A stretch of 64,000 bases of DNA from Myxococcales bacterium (GCA_016794345.1 JAEUKE010000043.1:1-64000), one strand, 5' to 3'; positions 19,127 to 31,272 are shown, counted from the first letter of the stretch. Translations and numbers: made by a program. The notes: generated from the sequence alone by a model not told the origin.

Positions 19127-20092
19127 ATGTCTCAATCGGGCCGAGAATCGGAAGCCGGCGCTCCGACCGGCGGGCCGCCGCCCGGCTGGCCGTCGGCGAC
19201 GACCCCCGAAGGTCCGACGCCCCAAGCGTTCGGGCCCGGGATGACGCTGCACGGTGAGCCGCTCATCCCAGCGTTCCCCGAGCCCGAGGCGGTCAACCCG
19301 TTCGGCGCGACGAACATGAACGGACTGCCGCCGCTCGGCTCGCCGAGCAACGGCGTGTCCGAGCCCGCGCCGGTCACCGAGCGCGGCCCGATCGTGCTCG
19401 GCCCGGAGGCCGGACACGTGGGCGTGACCGCGACCGCGGCTCCGCTCGCTCCTTCGCCGACGGCTGCTTCGCCGACGGCTGCTTCGCCGATGGCCTTCGG
19501 CGCGGTGGCGGCCCCGAAGCCGCTCGCGCGAAAGTCACGCGTGCCCATGCTGGTGGGCATCCTCGCCATCACGGTGGCGGTGACCGGTGCGATCGGCTTC
19601 GTCGTGTACCGGCAGCGCGCCGCGGCCGACGCCGAGCCCGAAGCCAGCGTGGACGTGCCGAAGAAGAAGAAGAAGGCGGCTGCGACCGCCAGCGCTGCTG
19701 CAGCGCCCGCGGCGCCAGCCCCGACCGCCGAGCCGGAGCCGACGGAAGAGCCCTCCGCCGAGCCCTCCGCCGAGCCCTCCGCCGAAGCGTCGGCCGCGCC
19801 GTCCGCGACCGCGCCCAAGCCCGCGCCGACGAGCACGACACCCAAGCCTGCGCCGACGAGCACGACCCCCAAGCCCGCGCCCACAAACACCACGCCTGCC
19901 CCCACCGCGTCCACGCCGACGCCACACCCGACCTCGACCACGCCGACCCCGACGCCCACCACGACGGGACCGCAGGTCATCTTGCGGCCGGGCCAGCTGA
20001 AGCTGCCCCGCCCCACGCCGTCGACGACGCCAACCACGCCGTCGACGAGCAAGCCCCCGCTCATCAAGCGCCCGAAGCTGAAGCGGCCCTGA
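19127..20092 (+). CDS. Pro/Thr/Ala-rich single-pass membrane protein
   Basis: 321 residues of low complexity. A Pro/Gly-rich cytoplasmic part is followed by one transmembrane helix at about 142-164 (MLVGILAITVAVTGAIGFVVY), a Lys cluster (PKKKKKAAAT), repeats of EPSAEPSAE and KPAPTSTT, and a basic end. It has no catalytic domain. The layout copies the non-kinase half of the upstream kinase, so it may be a substrate, partner or degenerate paralogue. The opposite strand is also open over this stretch, but the position right after the kinase and the matching architecture favour this strand. Confidence 0.6.
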   Translation: MSQSGRESEAGAPTGGPPPGWPSATTPEGPTPQAFGPGMTLHGEPLIPAFPEPEAVNPFGATNMNGLPPLGSPSNGVSEPAPVTERGPIVLGPEAGHVGVTATAAPLAPSPTAASPTAASPMAFGAVAAPKPLARKSRVPMLVGILAITVAVTGAIGFVVYRQRAAADAEPEASVDVPKKKKKAAATASAAAAPAAPAPTAEPEPTEEPSAEPSAEPSAEASAAPSATAPKPAPTSTTPKPAPTSTTPKPAPTNTTPAPTASTPTPHPTSTTPTPTPTTTGPQVILRPGQLKLPRPTPSTTPTTPSTSKPPLIKRPKLKRP

Positions 20093-20125
20093 CTGAGCTG
20101 GGCGCAGACCGGTCAGTCGGGCGCG

Positions 20126-23100
20126 TCAGCTCGGCCGCGCCGCGCGCCGCGCGGCCGGTCGACCTCGCGGCGCCATCAGGTCGCGCAGGACGAGCCCGGT
20201 CGCGGTCGCCTTCTTCGCGAGCGACTGGGGTGTCCCTTCTGCAACGAGTCGGCCGCCTGCTTCACCGCCTTCGGGGCCGAGCTCGATCACCCAGTCCGCC
20301 GCCGCGATGACACCCGGGTGATGCTCGATGACGACCACGGTGTCGCCTCGGCGCACGAGCTGATCGAAGACGGCGATCAACTTGGCGACGTCCGCCCAGT
20401 GCAGCCCCGTCGTCGGCTCGTCCAGGACGTACAGCGTGGGCTTCGTTCGCGCGCCCGTCGCGAGCTCCGCCGCGAGCTTCAGTCGCTGCGCCTCGCCTCC
20501 CGAGAGCGTGTGGGAGCCCTGGCCGAGCTTCAGGTAGCCGACGCCGAGCCCGACCATGATCTCGAGCGGCGCGATGATGCGAGGGTGCGCCTTGAAGAGC
20601 GCCAGCGCTTCCTCGGCGGAGAGGTCGAGGACATCGCCGATGGAGAGCCCGAGGTAGCTCACGTCGAGGGTCGACGGCTCGTAGCGCTTGCCCTCACAGG
20701 CCTCGCACGGCGTGGTCACGTCGGGCAAAAACGACATCTCGTGCGAGACGACCCCCTGCCCGTCGCAGGCCTGGCAGCGCCCACCGGCCCCGGTGTTGAA
20801 GGAGAAACGCGCCGGCGTGTAGCCGCGCATCTTCGCTTCCGGCATCACGGCGAAGAGACGCCGAATCTCGTCGAAGATGCCGAGGAAGGTCGCGGGGACG
20901 CTGCGCGGCGTCCGGCCGATGGGCGACTGATCGACCGAGAGAGCGCGCGCCAACGACTTGGGGACGGTGAGCCGCGTGTGTGCGCCGGGCACCGGCGCCT
21001 CGAGGCCCAGCGCGCGTCGAACGGCCGGGAACAAGACGCGCGTGACGAGCGTGCTCTTTCCCGACCCGCTGACGCCCGCCACCACGGTGAGTCGACCGAC
21101 CGGGATGTCGACGCGGTCGACCTTCAAGTTGTGGGCGCGCGGCCCGAGCAACGTGATCGCCTCGTCGGAGGGGCCGAGCGCCGCGCGCACCGACGCCGTC
21201 TCGCGTTCGGCGGCGAGCGCGCGGCCCGTGGGCGAGCCCGGATCGGCGAGCACCACCTCGGGCGGTCCGGACGCGATGATCCGGCCGCCGCCCCGACCGC
21301 CGCTGGGCCCGAGATCGATGAGGTAATCGGCGGAACGGATCGTGTCGGCGTCGTGCTCGACGAGGAGCACGGTGCTACCCATGTCGACAAGGCCACGCAG
21401 GTTCTTGATGAGGCGGCCCGTGTCGCGCGGATGCAGGCCGATCGTCGGCTCGTCGAGCACGTAGAGCGCGCCGGTGAGCCCGCTCCCGAGCTGCGCCGCG
21501 AGACGCAGGCGCTGCATCTCGCCGCCCGAAAGCGTCGAGGCCAGTCGATCGAGCGCGAGGTAGCCGAGGCCGACGTCCTCCACGAACGCGAGCCGCCGCA
21601 CGAGCTCCTTCTGCGGAGCCTCGGCAATGCGCGCGCGGTTGCCGGTGAACGCCAGCCGCTTCGACCAGGCGTACGCGTCGGCGATGCTCATGCGCGTGGC
21701 CTCGTGATAGCGCAAGCCCGCCAGGCGCTGCGCGCGCGGAAGCGCGGAGAGGCGCGAGCCGCCGCAAGCCCCACACGGGTCGAGCGCGACCGCGGCCTTC
21801 GGATCCGCCTCTGCGTCTTCCGGGTTCGCGAGCCCGGAGCCTTCACACACCTCACATTGCCCTTGTTTCGTGGCGAACGAGAAGAAGCGCGGATCGAGCT
21901 CGGGCACGCTCTCCCCACAGCTCGGGCACGCGCGCAGGGTGGAGAAGAGGACGTCCTCCGTGGCTCGCCCGCGACCGCTCGCGCGCCGGAGCTTCACCGA
22001 GCCCTTGCCCCAGGAGAGCGCGCGGTCGAGCACCTCGCGAGGCAGCTCTTCGACCGAGCCCTCGAACACGACGAGGTCGATGGAGTGCTCGACCGTCTTC
22101 TTCAGGCGCGGCGGCGCGTCCGTGCTCGCGGGCTCGCCGTCCACGATGGCTCGGGCGATGCCAGCCCGGCTCGCCGCGGTGAACACGTCGAGGTAGGTCC
22201 CCTTCCGCGCGACGACGGCCGGCGCGAGGAGCAGCTGCTCGCCGCGAACGGCGTGGATCCGCGCGAGGACCTCGTCGGGCGAGCTCGCCAGGACCGGCGT
22301 GTCGCAGCGCGGGCAGTGCGCGTCGCCGACCTTCGCGTAGAGGAGCCTCAGGTACTGCGCGATCTCGGTCACCGTGGCGACGGTGGAGGTGGAGCCGGCT
22401 CGGGCCGTTCGTTGCTCGAGCGCGATGGCCGGCGGTACGCCCACGACCCGGTCGACGTTGGGTCTGGGCAAAGACGGCAGGAACTGCCGCGCGTAGGGCG
22501 TCAGCGTCTCCAGAAAGCGCCGCTGCCCCTCGGCGAACACCACGTCGAACGCGAGGGTGCTCTTGCCGCTCCCGCTCGGGCCGGTGACCACGACCACCTG
22601 CCCGCGCGGGATGGTCACGCTCACCTCCTTCAGGTTGTGCTCGCGCGCGCCCAGCACGACGATACCGTCATTTTTCTCGTGGTGGCCGGCGCGCTTGCGC
22701 GACCGCTCGAAGGTCTTCGCCCCGCGCGCACGAGCGGCGAGCGCGACGCCCGTACGCGTCTCTCGGCGGGCCAGCTCGGCCGGCGTCCCGCAGGCGACGA
22801 TGCCGCCGCCCGCCGCGCCGCCGCCCGGACCGAGCTCGATCACCCAGTCCGACCGGGCGATGAGCGACAGATCGTGCTCCACGACGACGACGCTGGCTCC
22901 GCCAGCCACGAGCGCCTCGAGCGCGTCCGAGACCAGGGAGACCTCGTCTTCGTGTAGGCCCGCGCTCGGCTCGTCGAGGACGAACAGCTTGGCCCGCTTG
23001 GTCTCCGCGAGCGCGCGCGCGAGCTTCAGGCGCTGCGCCTCGCCGCCCGAGAGCGTGGAGAGGGGCTGGCCCAGCGTGAGGTAGCCGAGGCCCAGCTTGG

Positions 23101-25483
23101 AGAGCGGCCCGAGGGCGCGAACGATCATCGGCTCTCGCGCGAAGAACACGAGCGCCTCGGCCACCGTCATGCCGAGGATGTCGCCGACCGATTTGTCCCG
23201 GTGGCGCACCTCGAGGACCTCCGGCTTGAAGCGCGCGCCGCGGCACGTCGGGCAAACCAGGACGACGTCCGCCAAGAACTGCATCTCGATCGTCTCGGAG
23301 CCCTCGCCGGCGCAAGCCTCGCAGCGCCCTCCTGCCACGTTGAACGAAAACGAGCCCGGACCGAGGCGACGTCGGGTCGCCTCCGGCTCGGCCGCGAGGA
23401 TCGCGCGGATGCGGTTCCAGGCGCCGCTGTAGGTGGCCGCGTTGCCGCGCGAGGTGCGCCCGAGCGGGGCCTGGTCGACCAGCGACACGTCGGCGAGGAA
23501 CGCGAGTCCCTCGACCCGATCGTGCTCGATGGGCCGCTCCACGTCCCCGGCCATCCCGAGGTGGCACGCCGCGGCCCGGTAGAGGATGTCGGACACGAGC
23601 GAGCTCTTGCCGGACCCGCTGGGCCCCGTGACGGTGACGACCTTGCCGAGCGGGAAGGCGACATCCATCCCGCGGAGGTTGTGGCCACGCGCGCCGCGCA
23701 CGAGGATCTGCTTGCCGCTCCCCGCGCTACCCGTCCCGAGGGCGCCGCCCGGCGGCGAGAGGGCGCGTGCCGTCGCGAGCTCGCGGCGCTTCACGGCTTC
23801 GCTCGGCGTCCCGTCGAACTGAACGTGGCCGCCCTCGCGGCCCGCGCCGGGGCCGAGCTCAAGGATGCGGTCGGCCGCGGCGATGACCTGGGGATCGTGC
23901 TCGACCACGAGCACCACGTTCCCGCGATCGGCGAGCTCTCGCGCGGCTTCGAGCAGCGGCGCGACGTCGCTCGGGTGCAGGCCGACGGTCGGCTCGTCGA
24001 GGACGAAGAGGGCGCCGGTCAGCGCGGTACCTAACGCTGCTGTCAGGCTCACGCGCTGCGCCTCCCCGCCAGAGAGGGTGCGGGCCTGGCGATCGAGCGT
24101 CAGGTAGCCGAGCCCCACGCGATCGAGGTAACGCAGACGCGAAGCGAGCTCCGCTTGCGCGACCCGTCCTTGTCCCGGCGTGGTGGTGAGCGCGTCGAGC
24201 TTGGCGAGCGCCACGCCGACCTCGAGCGCGTGCCACGCGCCGAGATCCAGCCCGGCCACGCGGTACGCGAGCGAGGCCTTGGAGAGCCGCTTGCCGTCGC
24301 AGTCGCCGCAGATCTCGTAGGCGCGGTAGCGCGAGAGCAGGACGCGCACGTGCATCTTGTAGGTGCGCGTCTCGAGCCACTCGAACCACTTGCGCACGCC
24401 GGGGTACCGCCCGCCGGACCAGGTGCCGTCGCCTTCGAGCACGCCCTTTTTTTGGTCGGCGTCGAGCTCACCCCACGGGCGATCCATCGGGATGTCGTGT
24501 TTCTGGCAATATTTCTTGAGCAGCCTGCGCTCGACCTGGCTCGATTTGCCGCCCCACGGGCGGATGGCGCCGCGATCGAGGCTGAGCCTCTCGTCGGGGA
24601 TGACCTTCCCGAAGTCGATGCCGATCGTGCGGCCGAAGCCGCGACACGCGGGGCAAGCACCGACCGGCGATTGATAGGAGAACATCCCTGGCGAAGGCGG
24701 CGCGAACGATCGCGCGCAAGACGGACAGACGAGCCCCGTGGCGACGAGCGCGGGCTCTTCCTGGCCCTCGAGATGAACGCGCGCGAGGCCCTGCGTTCGC
24801 GCCCACGCTTGTTCGAGCGCGGAGCCGAGGCGCGTCCGCTCCTTGGGGCCGATCCGCAGCCTGTCGACGACGACCTCGAGCGTGCCGCGCCCGCCCTCGA
24901 GCAACGTGCTCGGCGCGAGCTCGTCCAGATCGCGCGCTTGGCCGGCGACCAACACGCGGCGATAGCCGTCTTTCAGCAGGCTCTCGCGTGCGTCCAGGAA
25001 GGCCTCCGTGCCGTCGACGCGGACCGGGTACGTGACCACCGCGCGCGCGCCCGCGCTCGACTCCACCAGCCGCGAGGCCGCGGCGTGTGCGTCGGTCCGC
25101 TCGGCGAGCACACCGCAAGTCGGACAGACCGGCACCGCCTCGCGGGCGAACAGGGCCGAGAGGTAGGGCTCGAGATCGGCCATCGTCGCGACGGTCGATC
25201 GCGAGCTCTTGATCGGCGCGCGCCGGTCCACCGCGATGCCGGCGGCAATCGGCTCGAGCTTGTCCATCGGAGGGCGGTCCAAACGCTCGAGGAATTGCCG
25301 AGCGTACGGCGAGAAGCTCTCGACGAAGCGTCGCTGCCCCTCGGCGTAGAGCGTGTCCATCGCGAGCGACGACTTCCCGGCGCCGCTCACGCCCGTCACA
25401 CACACGATCTCGCCGGGCCGCAGCTCGACGTCGACGCCCTTGAGGTTGTGGGTCCGTGCCCCCCTGAGGACGACGGGAAACAT
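20126..25483 (-). CDS. uvrA: Double-length UvrA excinuclease subunit
   Basis: 1785 residues, nearly twice the usual 940: two UvrA-like halves fused head to tail, joined near residue 935. Each half begins with a GAR(T/E)HNLK signature. Four Walker A motifs are intact (GVSGAGKSS at 31, GPSGSGKSS near 617, GPSGSGKST near 964, GVSGSGKST near 1467), and each is paired with an LSGGE(A/M)QR signature. Zinc-finger Cys pairs (CPTC, CPSC, CPAC, CEAC, CPRC, CEVC, CQAC) occur in both halves. UvrA recognises bulky DNA damage and loads UvrB as a dimer; here one chain could act as a built-in dimer. Chlamydial UvrA has a similar length. A normal uvrA may exist elsewhere, so this could be an auxiliary copy. 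A start at 25522 is possible. Confidence 0.9.
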   Translation of the reverse strand: MFPVVLRGARTHNLKGVDVELRPGEIVCVTGVSGAGKSSLAMDTLYAEGQRRFVESFSPYARQFLERLDRPPMDKLEPIAAGIAVDRRAPIKSSRSTVATMADLEPYLSALFAREAVPVCPTCGVLAERTDAHAAASRLVESSAGARAVVTYPVRVDGTEAFLDARESLLKDGYRRVLVAGQARDLDELAPSTLLEGGRGTLEVVVDRLRIGPKERTRLGSALEQAWARTQGLARVHLEGQEEPALVATGLVCPSCARSFAPPSPGMFSYQSPVGACPACRGFGRTIGIDFGKVIPDERLSLDRGAIRPWGGKSSQVERRLLKKYCQKHDIPMDRPWGELDADQKKGVLEGDGTWSGGRYPGVRKWFEWLETRTYKMHVRVLLSRYRAYEICGDCDGKRLSKASLAYRVAGLDLGAWHALEVGVALAKLDALTTTPGQGRVAQAELASRLRYLDRVGLGYLTLDRQARTLSGGEAQRVSLTAALGTALTGALFVLDEPTVGLHPSDVAPLLEAARELADRGNVVLVVEHDPQVIAAADRILELGPGAGREGGHVQFDGTPSEAVKRRELATARALSPPGGALGTGSAGSGKQILVRGARGHNLRGMDVAFPLGKVVTVTGPSGSGKSSLVSDILYRAAACHLGMAGDVERPIEHDRVEGLAFLADVSLVDQAPLGRTSRGNAATYSGAWNRIRAILAAEPEATRRRLGPGSFSFNVAGGRCEACAGEGSETIEMQFLADVVLVCPTCRGARFKPEVLEVRHRDKSVGDILGMTVAEALVFFAREPMIVRALGPLSKLGLGYLTLGQPLSTLSGGEAQRLKLARALAETKRAKLFVLDEPSAGLHEDEVSLVSDALEALVAGGASVVVVEHDLSLIARSDWVIELGPGGGAAGGGIVACGTPAELARRETRTGVALAARARGAKTFERSRKRAGHHEKNDGIVVLGAREHNLKEVSVTIPRGQVVVVTGPSGSGKSTLAFDVVFAEGQRRFLETLTPYARQFLPSLPRPNVDRVVGVPPAIALEQRTARAGSTSTVATVTEIAQYLRLLYAKVGDAHCPRCDTPVLASSPDEVLARIHAVRGEQLLLAPAVVARKGTYLDVFTAASRAGIARAIVDGEPASTDAPPRLKKTVEHSIDLVVFEGSVEELPREVLDRALSWGKGSVKLRRASGRGRATEDVLFSTLRACPSCGESVPELDPRFFSFATKQGQCEVCEGSGLANPEDAEADPKAAVALDPCGACGGSRLSALPRAQRLAGLRYHEATRMSIADAYAWSKRLAFTGNRARIAEAPQKELVRRLAFVEDVGLGYLALDRLASTLSGGEMQRLRLAAQLGSGLTGALYVLDEPTIGLHPRDTGRLIKNLRGLVDMGSTVLLVEHDADTIRSADYLIDLGPSGGRGGGRIIASGPPEVVLADPGSPTGRALAAERETASVRAALGPSDEAITLLGPRAHNLKVDRVDIPVGRLTVVAGVSGSGKSTLVTRVLFPAVRRALGLEAPVPGAHTRLTVPKSLARALSVDQSPIGRTPRSVPATFLGIFDEIRRLFAVMPEAKMRGYTPARFSFNTGAGGRCQACDGQGVVSHEMSFLPDVTTPCEACEGKRYEPSTLDVSYLGLSIGDVLDLSAEEALALFKAHPRIIAPLEIMVGLGVGYLKLGQGSHTLSGGEAQRLKLAAELATGARTKPTLYVLDEPTTGLHWADVAKLIAVFDQLVRRGDTVVVIEHHPGVIAAADWVIELGPEGGEAGGRLVAEGTPQSLAKKATATGLVLRDLMAPRGRPAARRAARPS

Positions 25484-25567
25484 GCGAGGGGCGGTGTAGC
25501 ACGCGGGGCGCTGCGCATTCACATGGGAATGAGAGGAGACGCTCGTCGGCTATGCTGCCGGACTCCC

Positions 25568-27085
25568 GTGGCCCAGCTCGACAGCTTGTTGCGAATCGTG
25601 GACGCCCAAGGTGCAGACGAGCTCCGCCTGGGCTCCGACAAGAATCCCTCGATGTTCGCGGGCGCGACGCCCAAGAAGCTGACGATCCCGCCGACCTCGA
25701 CGGCGACGCTGCTGGAGCTCTTCGGGGAGATCCTGGACGTGAGCCGGCGCGGGACGCTGGAGAAGCTCGGTCGCGTGGAGATCGTCCACCAGGCCGAGAA
25801 GATCGGCTCCTGGACGGTGATCGTGACCAAGCGGCCCGGCGGCGACGAGGCGTTCGACGCGGTCGTCCGGCGCGCTTCGCGGACAGCGGCTCCGCCCGCC
25901 GCGGCCTCGCCCGCTGCGGCCCCGCCCACACCGTCGGCGGCGCCGATCGCCTCCTCCGTGCCCGGTCCGATCGCCGCGCCCGTGCCCGCGCCGGCGGCCG
26001 CGATCACGAGCCCGCCCCAGGGCGCGCCAGGGCCTGCCCTCAGCCGGCTGCTCGGGCAGGCCGCCGGCCTCGGCGCGAGCGACCTTCACGTCGCCGACGG
26101 CGAGCCGCCCACGGTTCGAGTCGATGGCACGCTCCGCTCGCTGCTCGACGCGCTCCCGCTCCGCGTCGAGGAGCTGCTCGGCGATCTCCTGAACGACTCG
26201 ACGCGTGCGCGCCTCGCCGCGGGCGCTTCCTGTGATATCGGGCTCGATGTCGCGGGCGGCGGGCGCGCGCGCGTCAACGTGTTCCGGACAGCGTCGGGCC
26301 TCGCCGCCGCGCTCCGGTTCTTGCCTCGCGCTCCGCGCGCGCTCTCCGAGCTCGGCTTCCCTGTGCCGCTCGACGACCTCGCGATGCTCCCGAACGGTCT
26401 CGTGCTCGCGACGGGCGTGACGGGCGCCGGCAAGAGCACGACGCTCGCGGCGCTCGCGAGCGCGGCGCTGCGCCGCCGATCCATCGTGCTCGTCTCGCTC
26501 GAGGATCCGATCGAATACGTCTTCGAGCCCGGGCCGAGCAGCCTCGTCCGCCAGCGGCAGATCGGTCGCGACGTGGGCGACTTCCACACGGGCCTGCGCG
26601 ACGCGCTCCGCGAGGACCCCGACGTCATCCTCGTCGGCGAGATGCGCGACCCCGAGAGCATCTCGCTCGCCCTGACCGCCGCCGAGACGGGCCACCTCGT
26701 CCTCGCGACGCTCCACGCCCGCTCGGCCGCGACCGCCGTCGATCGCATCGTCGACGCGATGCCACCCGCGCGGCAGACGCAGATCCGGATCCAGCTCGCG
26801 GACGCGGTCCGCGCCGTGATCGCCCAGCGCCTGTTGCCCCGCGAGGGCGGCGGCCGCGCGCTCGCGGTCGAGGTGCTTCGCTCGAGCCCGGCCGTCGCGA
26901 GCGCGATACGCGAGGGGAAGACAGGGACGTTGCGAAGTGCGATGCAGGCGGGCCGCGGCGCCGGGATGCTCCCCCTCGAGCGATGTTTGGCGGACCTGGT
27001 CCGCGCGCGGACCATCAGCGCCGAGACCGCGCGGCAGGCCGCGAACGATCTCGATGCGCTCGCCCAATATTCGGGCGAGCGCTGA
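25568..27085 (+). CDS. PilT-like type IV pilus retraction ATPase
   Basis: 505 residues from a GTG start. The C-terminal ATPase is complete: Walker A GVTGAGKST (283-291), Asp box LEDPIEYV (311-318), Walker B DPDVILVGEMRD (350-361) and His box AAETGHLVLATLHA (371-384). A PilT-type N-terminal domain (about 157-260, GASDLHVADGEPPTVRVDG) precedes it. Residues 1-90 look like a second, diverged copy of the same domain (GADELRLGSDKNPSMF aligns with it), joined by an Ala/Pro linker at 105-155. PilT paralogues power pilus retraction or regulate polarity. No pilin genes are adjacent. It is divergent from uvrA across 84 bp. Confidence 0.82.
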   Translation: MAQLDSLLRIVDAQGADELRLGSDKNPSMFAGATPKKLTIPPTSTATLLELFGEILDVSRRGTLEKLGRVEIVHQAEKIGSWTVIVTKRPGGDEAFDAVVRRASRTAAPPAAASPAAAPPTPSAAPIASSVPGPIAAPVPAPAAAITSPPQGAPGPALSRLLGQAAGLGASDLHVADGEPPTVRVDGTLRSLLDALPLRVEELLGDLLNDSTRARLAAGASCDIGLDVAGGGRARVNVFRTASGLAAALRFLPRAPRALSELGFPVPLDDLAMLPNGLVLATGVTGAGKSTTLAALASAALRRRSIVLVSLEDPIEYVFEPGPSSLVRQRQIGRDVGDFHTGLRDALREDPDVILVGEMRDPESISLALTAAETGHLVLATLHARSAATAVDRIVDAMPPARQTQIRIQLADAVRAVIAQRLLPREGGGRALAVEVLRSSPAVASAIREGKTGTLRSAMQAGRGAGMLPLERCLADLVRARTISAETARQAANDLDALAQYSGER

Positions 27086-27123
27086 CTCCGGAACCTCGAG
27101 CCGCCTCGTTTGTCTTTGCCTCC

Positions 27124-28005
27124 ATGCGGGTCGGACCTTCCCTTCCCGCCGTGCTGGCCGTCTGGTGCGGCCTCGCGGCGTGGCTCGTGTGCGACTTCCA
27201 ACGCCTCGGCTACTACCCCGGTGACGTGTTCCTCCGCGCGGCAGCCGTGGCGGGTGGCGCGCTCGGAGGGACGTTCCTGGGCGCGATCCTCCAGGGGGAG
27301 CGAGTCGCCCGCTCGAGGCTCTGGACAACGCTCGTCCTGGGGGTGGTGCTGCCGCTCGTCGGAGCCGGGATCGGCCTCGGGGCAACGGTCGCGTTCGGCA
27401 GCTCGGCGACGTCCGTCCTGGAGGAGGCCACGTTCACCGGGCTCGTGGGCGGGCTCGCAGCGATTCCAGGTGTCGCGCTGACCGCGCGCGCCGCCAAGCG
27501 CGCGGACCGGGCGCGCCCCGGCTCGGTGATCCACGAGATCGAGCGGCGGGCCGTCTGGACGTTGCCGGCCGCGACCTTGGCCCTCGGGACGGTCTTCGCG
27601 GTTCGTCGCAATCCGTACCTGCTGCGCATGGCACACGAAGACCCCGCCCCCGCGCTCGCCATCGCGGTCATCGCGACGATCAGCCTGATCATCACGTTCG
27701 CGCAGGAGATCTCGGCCGTTCGCTTCTCCTCACGCGTCGCGGCCACGGCGTCGGAGCTCCGGCCACGCGAGGCCGACGCGCTCGAGAGCCAGGACGCGCC
27801 GCAGATCGATCTGGGCGTGGGCAAGCAGGTGCTCGAGCAGATCCAGAACGGCTTCTCGTACCGGTCGGCCGAGACGATCTCGCTCATCGTCCGGGGCGAC
27901 CCCGCCCTCGCGAACGCGATCGCGCGGCGGGCCGCCCTCCGGACCGCGGTCGCGCTGCTCGTCGCCCTCGGGTCGATGGCGGTGACCGCCGCCCTCGCAG
28001 ACTGA
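27124..28005 (+). CDS. Multi-pass membrane protein of unknown function
   Basis: 293 residues with about seven hydrophobic segments: residues 7-22, 37-58, 65-88, 97-115, 140-158, 176-194 and the C-terminal AALRTAVALLVALGSMAVTAAL. A soluble stretch at about 200-260 contains ESQDAPQIDLGVG and NGFSYRSAETISLIVRGDP. It follows the PilT-like gene by 38 bases on the same strand, so co-transcription is likely. The last segment is convergent with the small gene at 28014. I do not recognise the family. Confidence 0.6.
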   Translation: MRVGPSLPAVLAVWCGLAAWLVCDFQRLGYYPGDVFLRAAAVAGGALGGTFLGAILQGERVARSRLWTTLVLGVVLPLVGAGIGLGATVAFGSSATSVLEEATFTGLVGGLAAIPGVALTARAAKRADRARPGSVIHEIERRAVWTLPAATLALGTVFAVRRNPYLLRMAHEDPAPALAIAVIATISLIITFAQEISAVRFSSRVAATASELRPREADALESQDAPQIDLGVGKQVLEQIQNGFSYRSAETISLIVRGDPALANAIARRAALRTAVALLVALGSMAVTAALAD

Positions 28006-28013
28006 CAACTTCG

Positions 28014-28322
28014 TCAGGCTTGTGCGTCGCCCGGGGCCTGGCCGGCGCCGCCGGCGAGCCCGCTCACGAGCGCCTCTCGCAGCTCGCGCGTCAGATCGAG
28101 GACGCGGCCCTCGACGGTGAACAGCATCCCGTCGGCCGGTGACTCGTCGCGCTTCGAGCGGTGCGTCTTGATCCGGAGCTCACGGCCGGAGCCGAGCACG
28201 CCGCTCGGGCGCGAGCCGGGCGCGTGCGCGCGCGCGGAGCGGATCACGATGGACTCGCCGCTGAGCGCGACGACCCGCGCCTCTCCCCCGCCTTCCCAGG
28301 CGAGCTCGGTGGCCTTGCTCAC
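28014..28322 (-). CDS. Hypothetical protein, possible small beta-barrel
   Basis: 102 residues. Alternating hydrophobic positions (ARVVALSGESIVIRS, RELRIKTHRSKR, MLFTVEGRVLDLTRELREAL) suggest a PilZ-like small beta-barrel with a C-terminal helix, but the c-di-GMP motifs RxxxR and (D/N)xSxxG are not evident. Its ATG overlaps the smpB stop by 4 bp, so it is translationally coupled to smpB. Confidence 0.5.
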   Translation of the reverse strand: MSKATELAWEGGGEARVVALSGESIVIRSARAHAPGSRPSGVLGSGRELRIKTHRSKRDESPADGMLFTVEGRVLDLTRELREALVSGLAGGAGQAPGDAQA

Positions 28323-28801
28323 GCGTCACCCCGACGGCCGCGGGCCATGGCCTGCCGCGCTTCCCTGTCGGCGTCTTTCGCCTTCACGCTCTGCCGCTTG
28401 TCGGCCTTCTTCTTGCCGCGTGCGAGCGCGACCTCCACCTTGGCGCGCCCGTCTTTGAAGTAGAGCTTCGTCACCGTGATGGTCATGCCGTCGCGGTCGA
28501 CAGCGCGCTTCAGGGCCTCGATCTCGCGCTCGTGCAAGAGGAGCTTCCGCGCTCGCTTCGCCTCGTGTGAGTACGGCGAGCCCTGGAGGACGGGGATGTT
28601 CACGCCACGGAGGAAGGCCTCTCCCCTTTCGAACCCCACCCAGCCGTCCGTCAGGTCCGCTTTGCCCTGACGCAGCATCTTCACCTCGCTGCCGATCAAG
28701 ACCATGCCCGCCTCGTAGCGGTCGCCGATCTCGTAGTCGTACGACGCGCGCCGGTTCAGGGCGACGACCTCGATCTTGGGAGCGGCAGACTTCTCGGCCA
28801 T
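28319..28801 (-). CDS. smpB: SsrA-binding protein SmpB
   Basis: 160 residues. SmpB binds tmRNA and brings it to stalled ribosomes for trans-translation. ALNRRASYDYEIGDRYEAG, VLIGSEVKMLRQGKADL, GVNIPVLQGSPYSHEAKRAR and KLLLHEREI are typical, and VTKLYFKDGRAKVEVALARGKK leads into the basic C-terminal tail that folds in the ribosome mRNA channel. The tmRNA gene is not in this window. It overlaps the next gene by 4 bp. Confidence 0.95.
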   Translation of the reverse strand: MAEKSAAPKIEVVALNRRASYDYEIGDRYEAGMVLIGSEVKMLRQGKADLTDGWVGFERGEAFLRGVNIPVLQGSPYSHEAKRARKLLLHEREIEALKRAVDRDGMTITVTKLYFKDGRAKVEVALARGKKKADKRQSVKAKDADREARQAMARGRRGDA

Positions 28802-28812
28802 CTCGTCGCGCC

Positions 28813-29061
28813 TCAGGCCGAGCCGGCGTGTTTCGCGGCGTCTTCCGCCAGCGACATCGCGGTCTCGATCTCCTCGTGGACGCCTTCGCCCTCGAGCTTC
28901 TTGCCGTCGCTCGACTCCGCAGCCCAGGAGAAGCCACGTCGTTTGTCGGCTTCTTTGGTCTCGGGGTGCCAGGACACATGCAGCGTCCAGCCGTCCTGTT
29001 CCGATTTGTAGCTGCCGTCTTCTTCCCGCTGCCAGAGCGAGATGTTCGGGTGCCGGTGCAT
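28813..29061 (-). CDS. Small hypothetical protein, 82 residues
   Basis: A Trp-rich, charged protein (SLWQREEDGSYKSEQDGWTL, then HVSWHPETKEADKRRGFSW) with a C-terminal acidic helix (EEIETAMSLAEDAAKHAG). It lies 11 bases ahead of smpB on the same strand. Its codon use and spacing look real. No family recognised. Confidence 0.5.
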   Translation of the reverse strand: MHRHPNISLWQREEDGSYKSEQDGWTLHVSWHPETKEADKRRGFSWAAESSDGKKLEGEGVHEEIETAMSLAEDAAKHAGSA

Positions 29062-29147
29062 CGGGCCGAACCCTACAACGGATTTGCCCCGCTTGCGCGG
29101 CCCGGCGTTCTTCGGCGGGGTTTCCGGCGTCTGCTAGGCTCCTGCAC

Positions 29148-30671
<1,524 letters not shown>

Positions 30672-30705
30672 CGGGCGGGCGCGCCCGAGATCGCTGACGG
30701 AACCG

Positions 30706-31272
30706 TCAGGCTTTCTGGAAGCCCAGCTGGAAGACGACCTCGACGTCGTCTTTCAGCTTGAACGCGCCGAGCGGGCCCTTGGGCGGCGAGATGCCCAGCG
30801 CCGGCAGGTTGAGGACCACCTTGCCTTCGGCGACCACGCGGCCCGACGATACCTGGAGCGTCACGGAGGAGCTCACCGTCGCGCGCGCCCGGCCGAACTC
30901 GACGCTCCCCGTCGCGGGCACCGTGCGCCGCCCGTCTTCGGCGACCTTGGCGAGGGACGCATCACAGCTGAGGCTGGTCACGACCTCCGCCGCCGTGAGC
31001 ACCTCCTTCTGGATCTTCCGCTCGATCTCAGCGCGGTCCGAGGCGCTGAGCGCCGACTCGTCGATGCTCCCACCTTTGCGCGCGCCGCGCACCTTGAGCT
31101 CCGCGACGGTCGCGCGAAGGACGACCGAGATCCTTCCGCCCGACTCCTCGGCGGTCGCGGTGACGCCGCGCGCGTCGATCGAGAGATCGTGCGCGAGCTT
31201 CGCCAGCATCCCTACGGCCTTCGTCTCCACGGTGACGGACGACGTCGTCGAATCGAACGAAAGAGCGGTCAT
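30706..31272 (-). CDS. YceI-like lipocalin-fold protein
   Basis: 188 residues, no signal peptide. The alternating strand pattern with TSSVTVETKAVGMLAKLAHDL, an IERKIQKEVL helix, TGSVEFGRARATVSSSVTLQV and VVLNLPALGISPP resembles the YceI family, an isoprenoid-binding lipocalin-like barrel that is usually periplasmic. Here it would be cytoplasmic. It lies 59 bases downstream of the three-gene pseudo-ABC set on the same strand and may belong with it. The KxxHD-like segment LAKLAHDLSIDA is typical of YceI N-termini. Confidence 0.6.
   Translation of the reverse strand: MTALSFDSTTSSVTVETKAVGMLAKLAHDLSIDARGVTATAEESGGRISVVLRATVAELKVRGARKGGSIDESALSASDRAEIERKIQKEVLTAAEVVTSLSCDASLAKVAEDGRRTVPATGSVEFGRARATVSSSVTLQVSSGRVVAEGKVVLNLPALGISPPKGPLGAFKLKDDVEVVFQLGFQKA

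Noticed and set aside
19132..20067. A minus-strand open frame of about 310 codons, Gly/Val-rich
   Set aside because: It mirrors the Pro/Thr/Ala-rich plus-strand gene; it has no signal or motif, and the plus strand continues the kinase operon.
20318..22957. Long plus-strand open frame opposite uvrA
   Set aside because: Composition (Arg, Glu, Ala, His) is that of an antisense shadow; uvrA is unmistakable.
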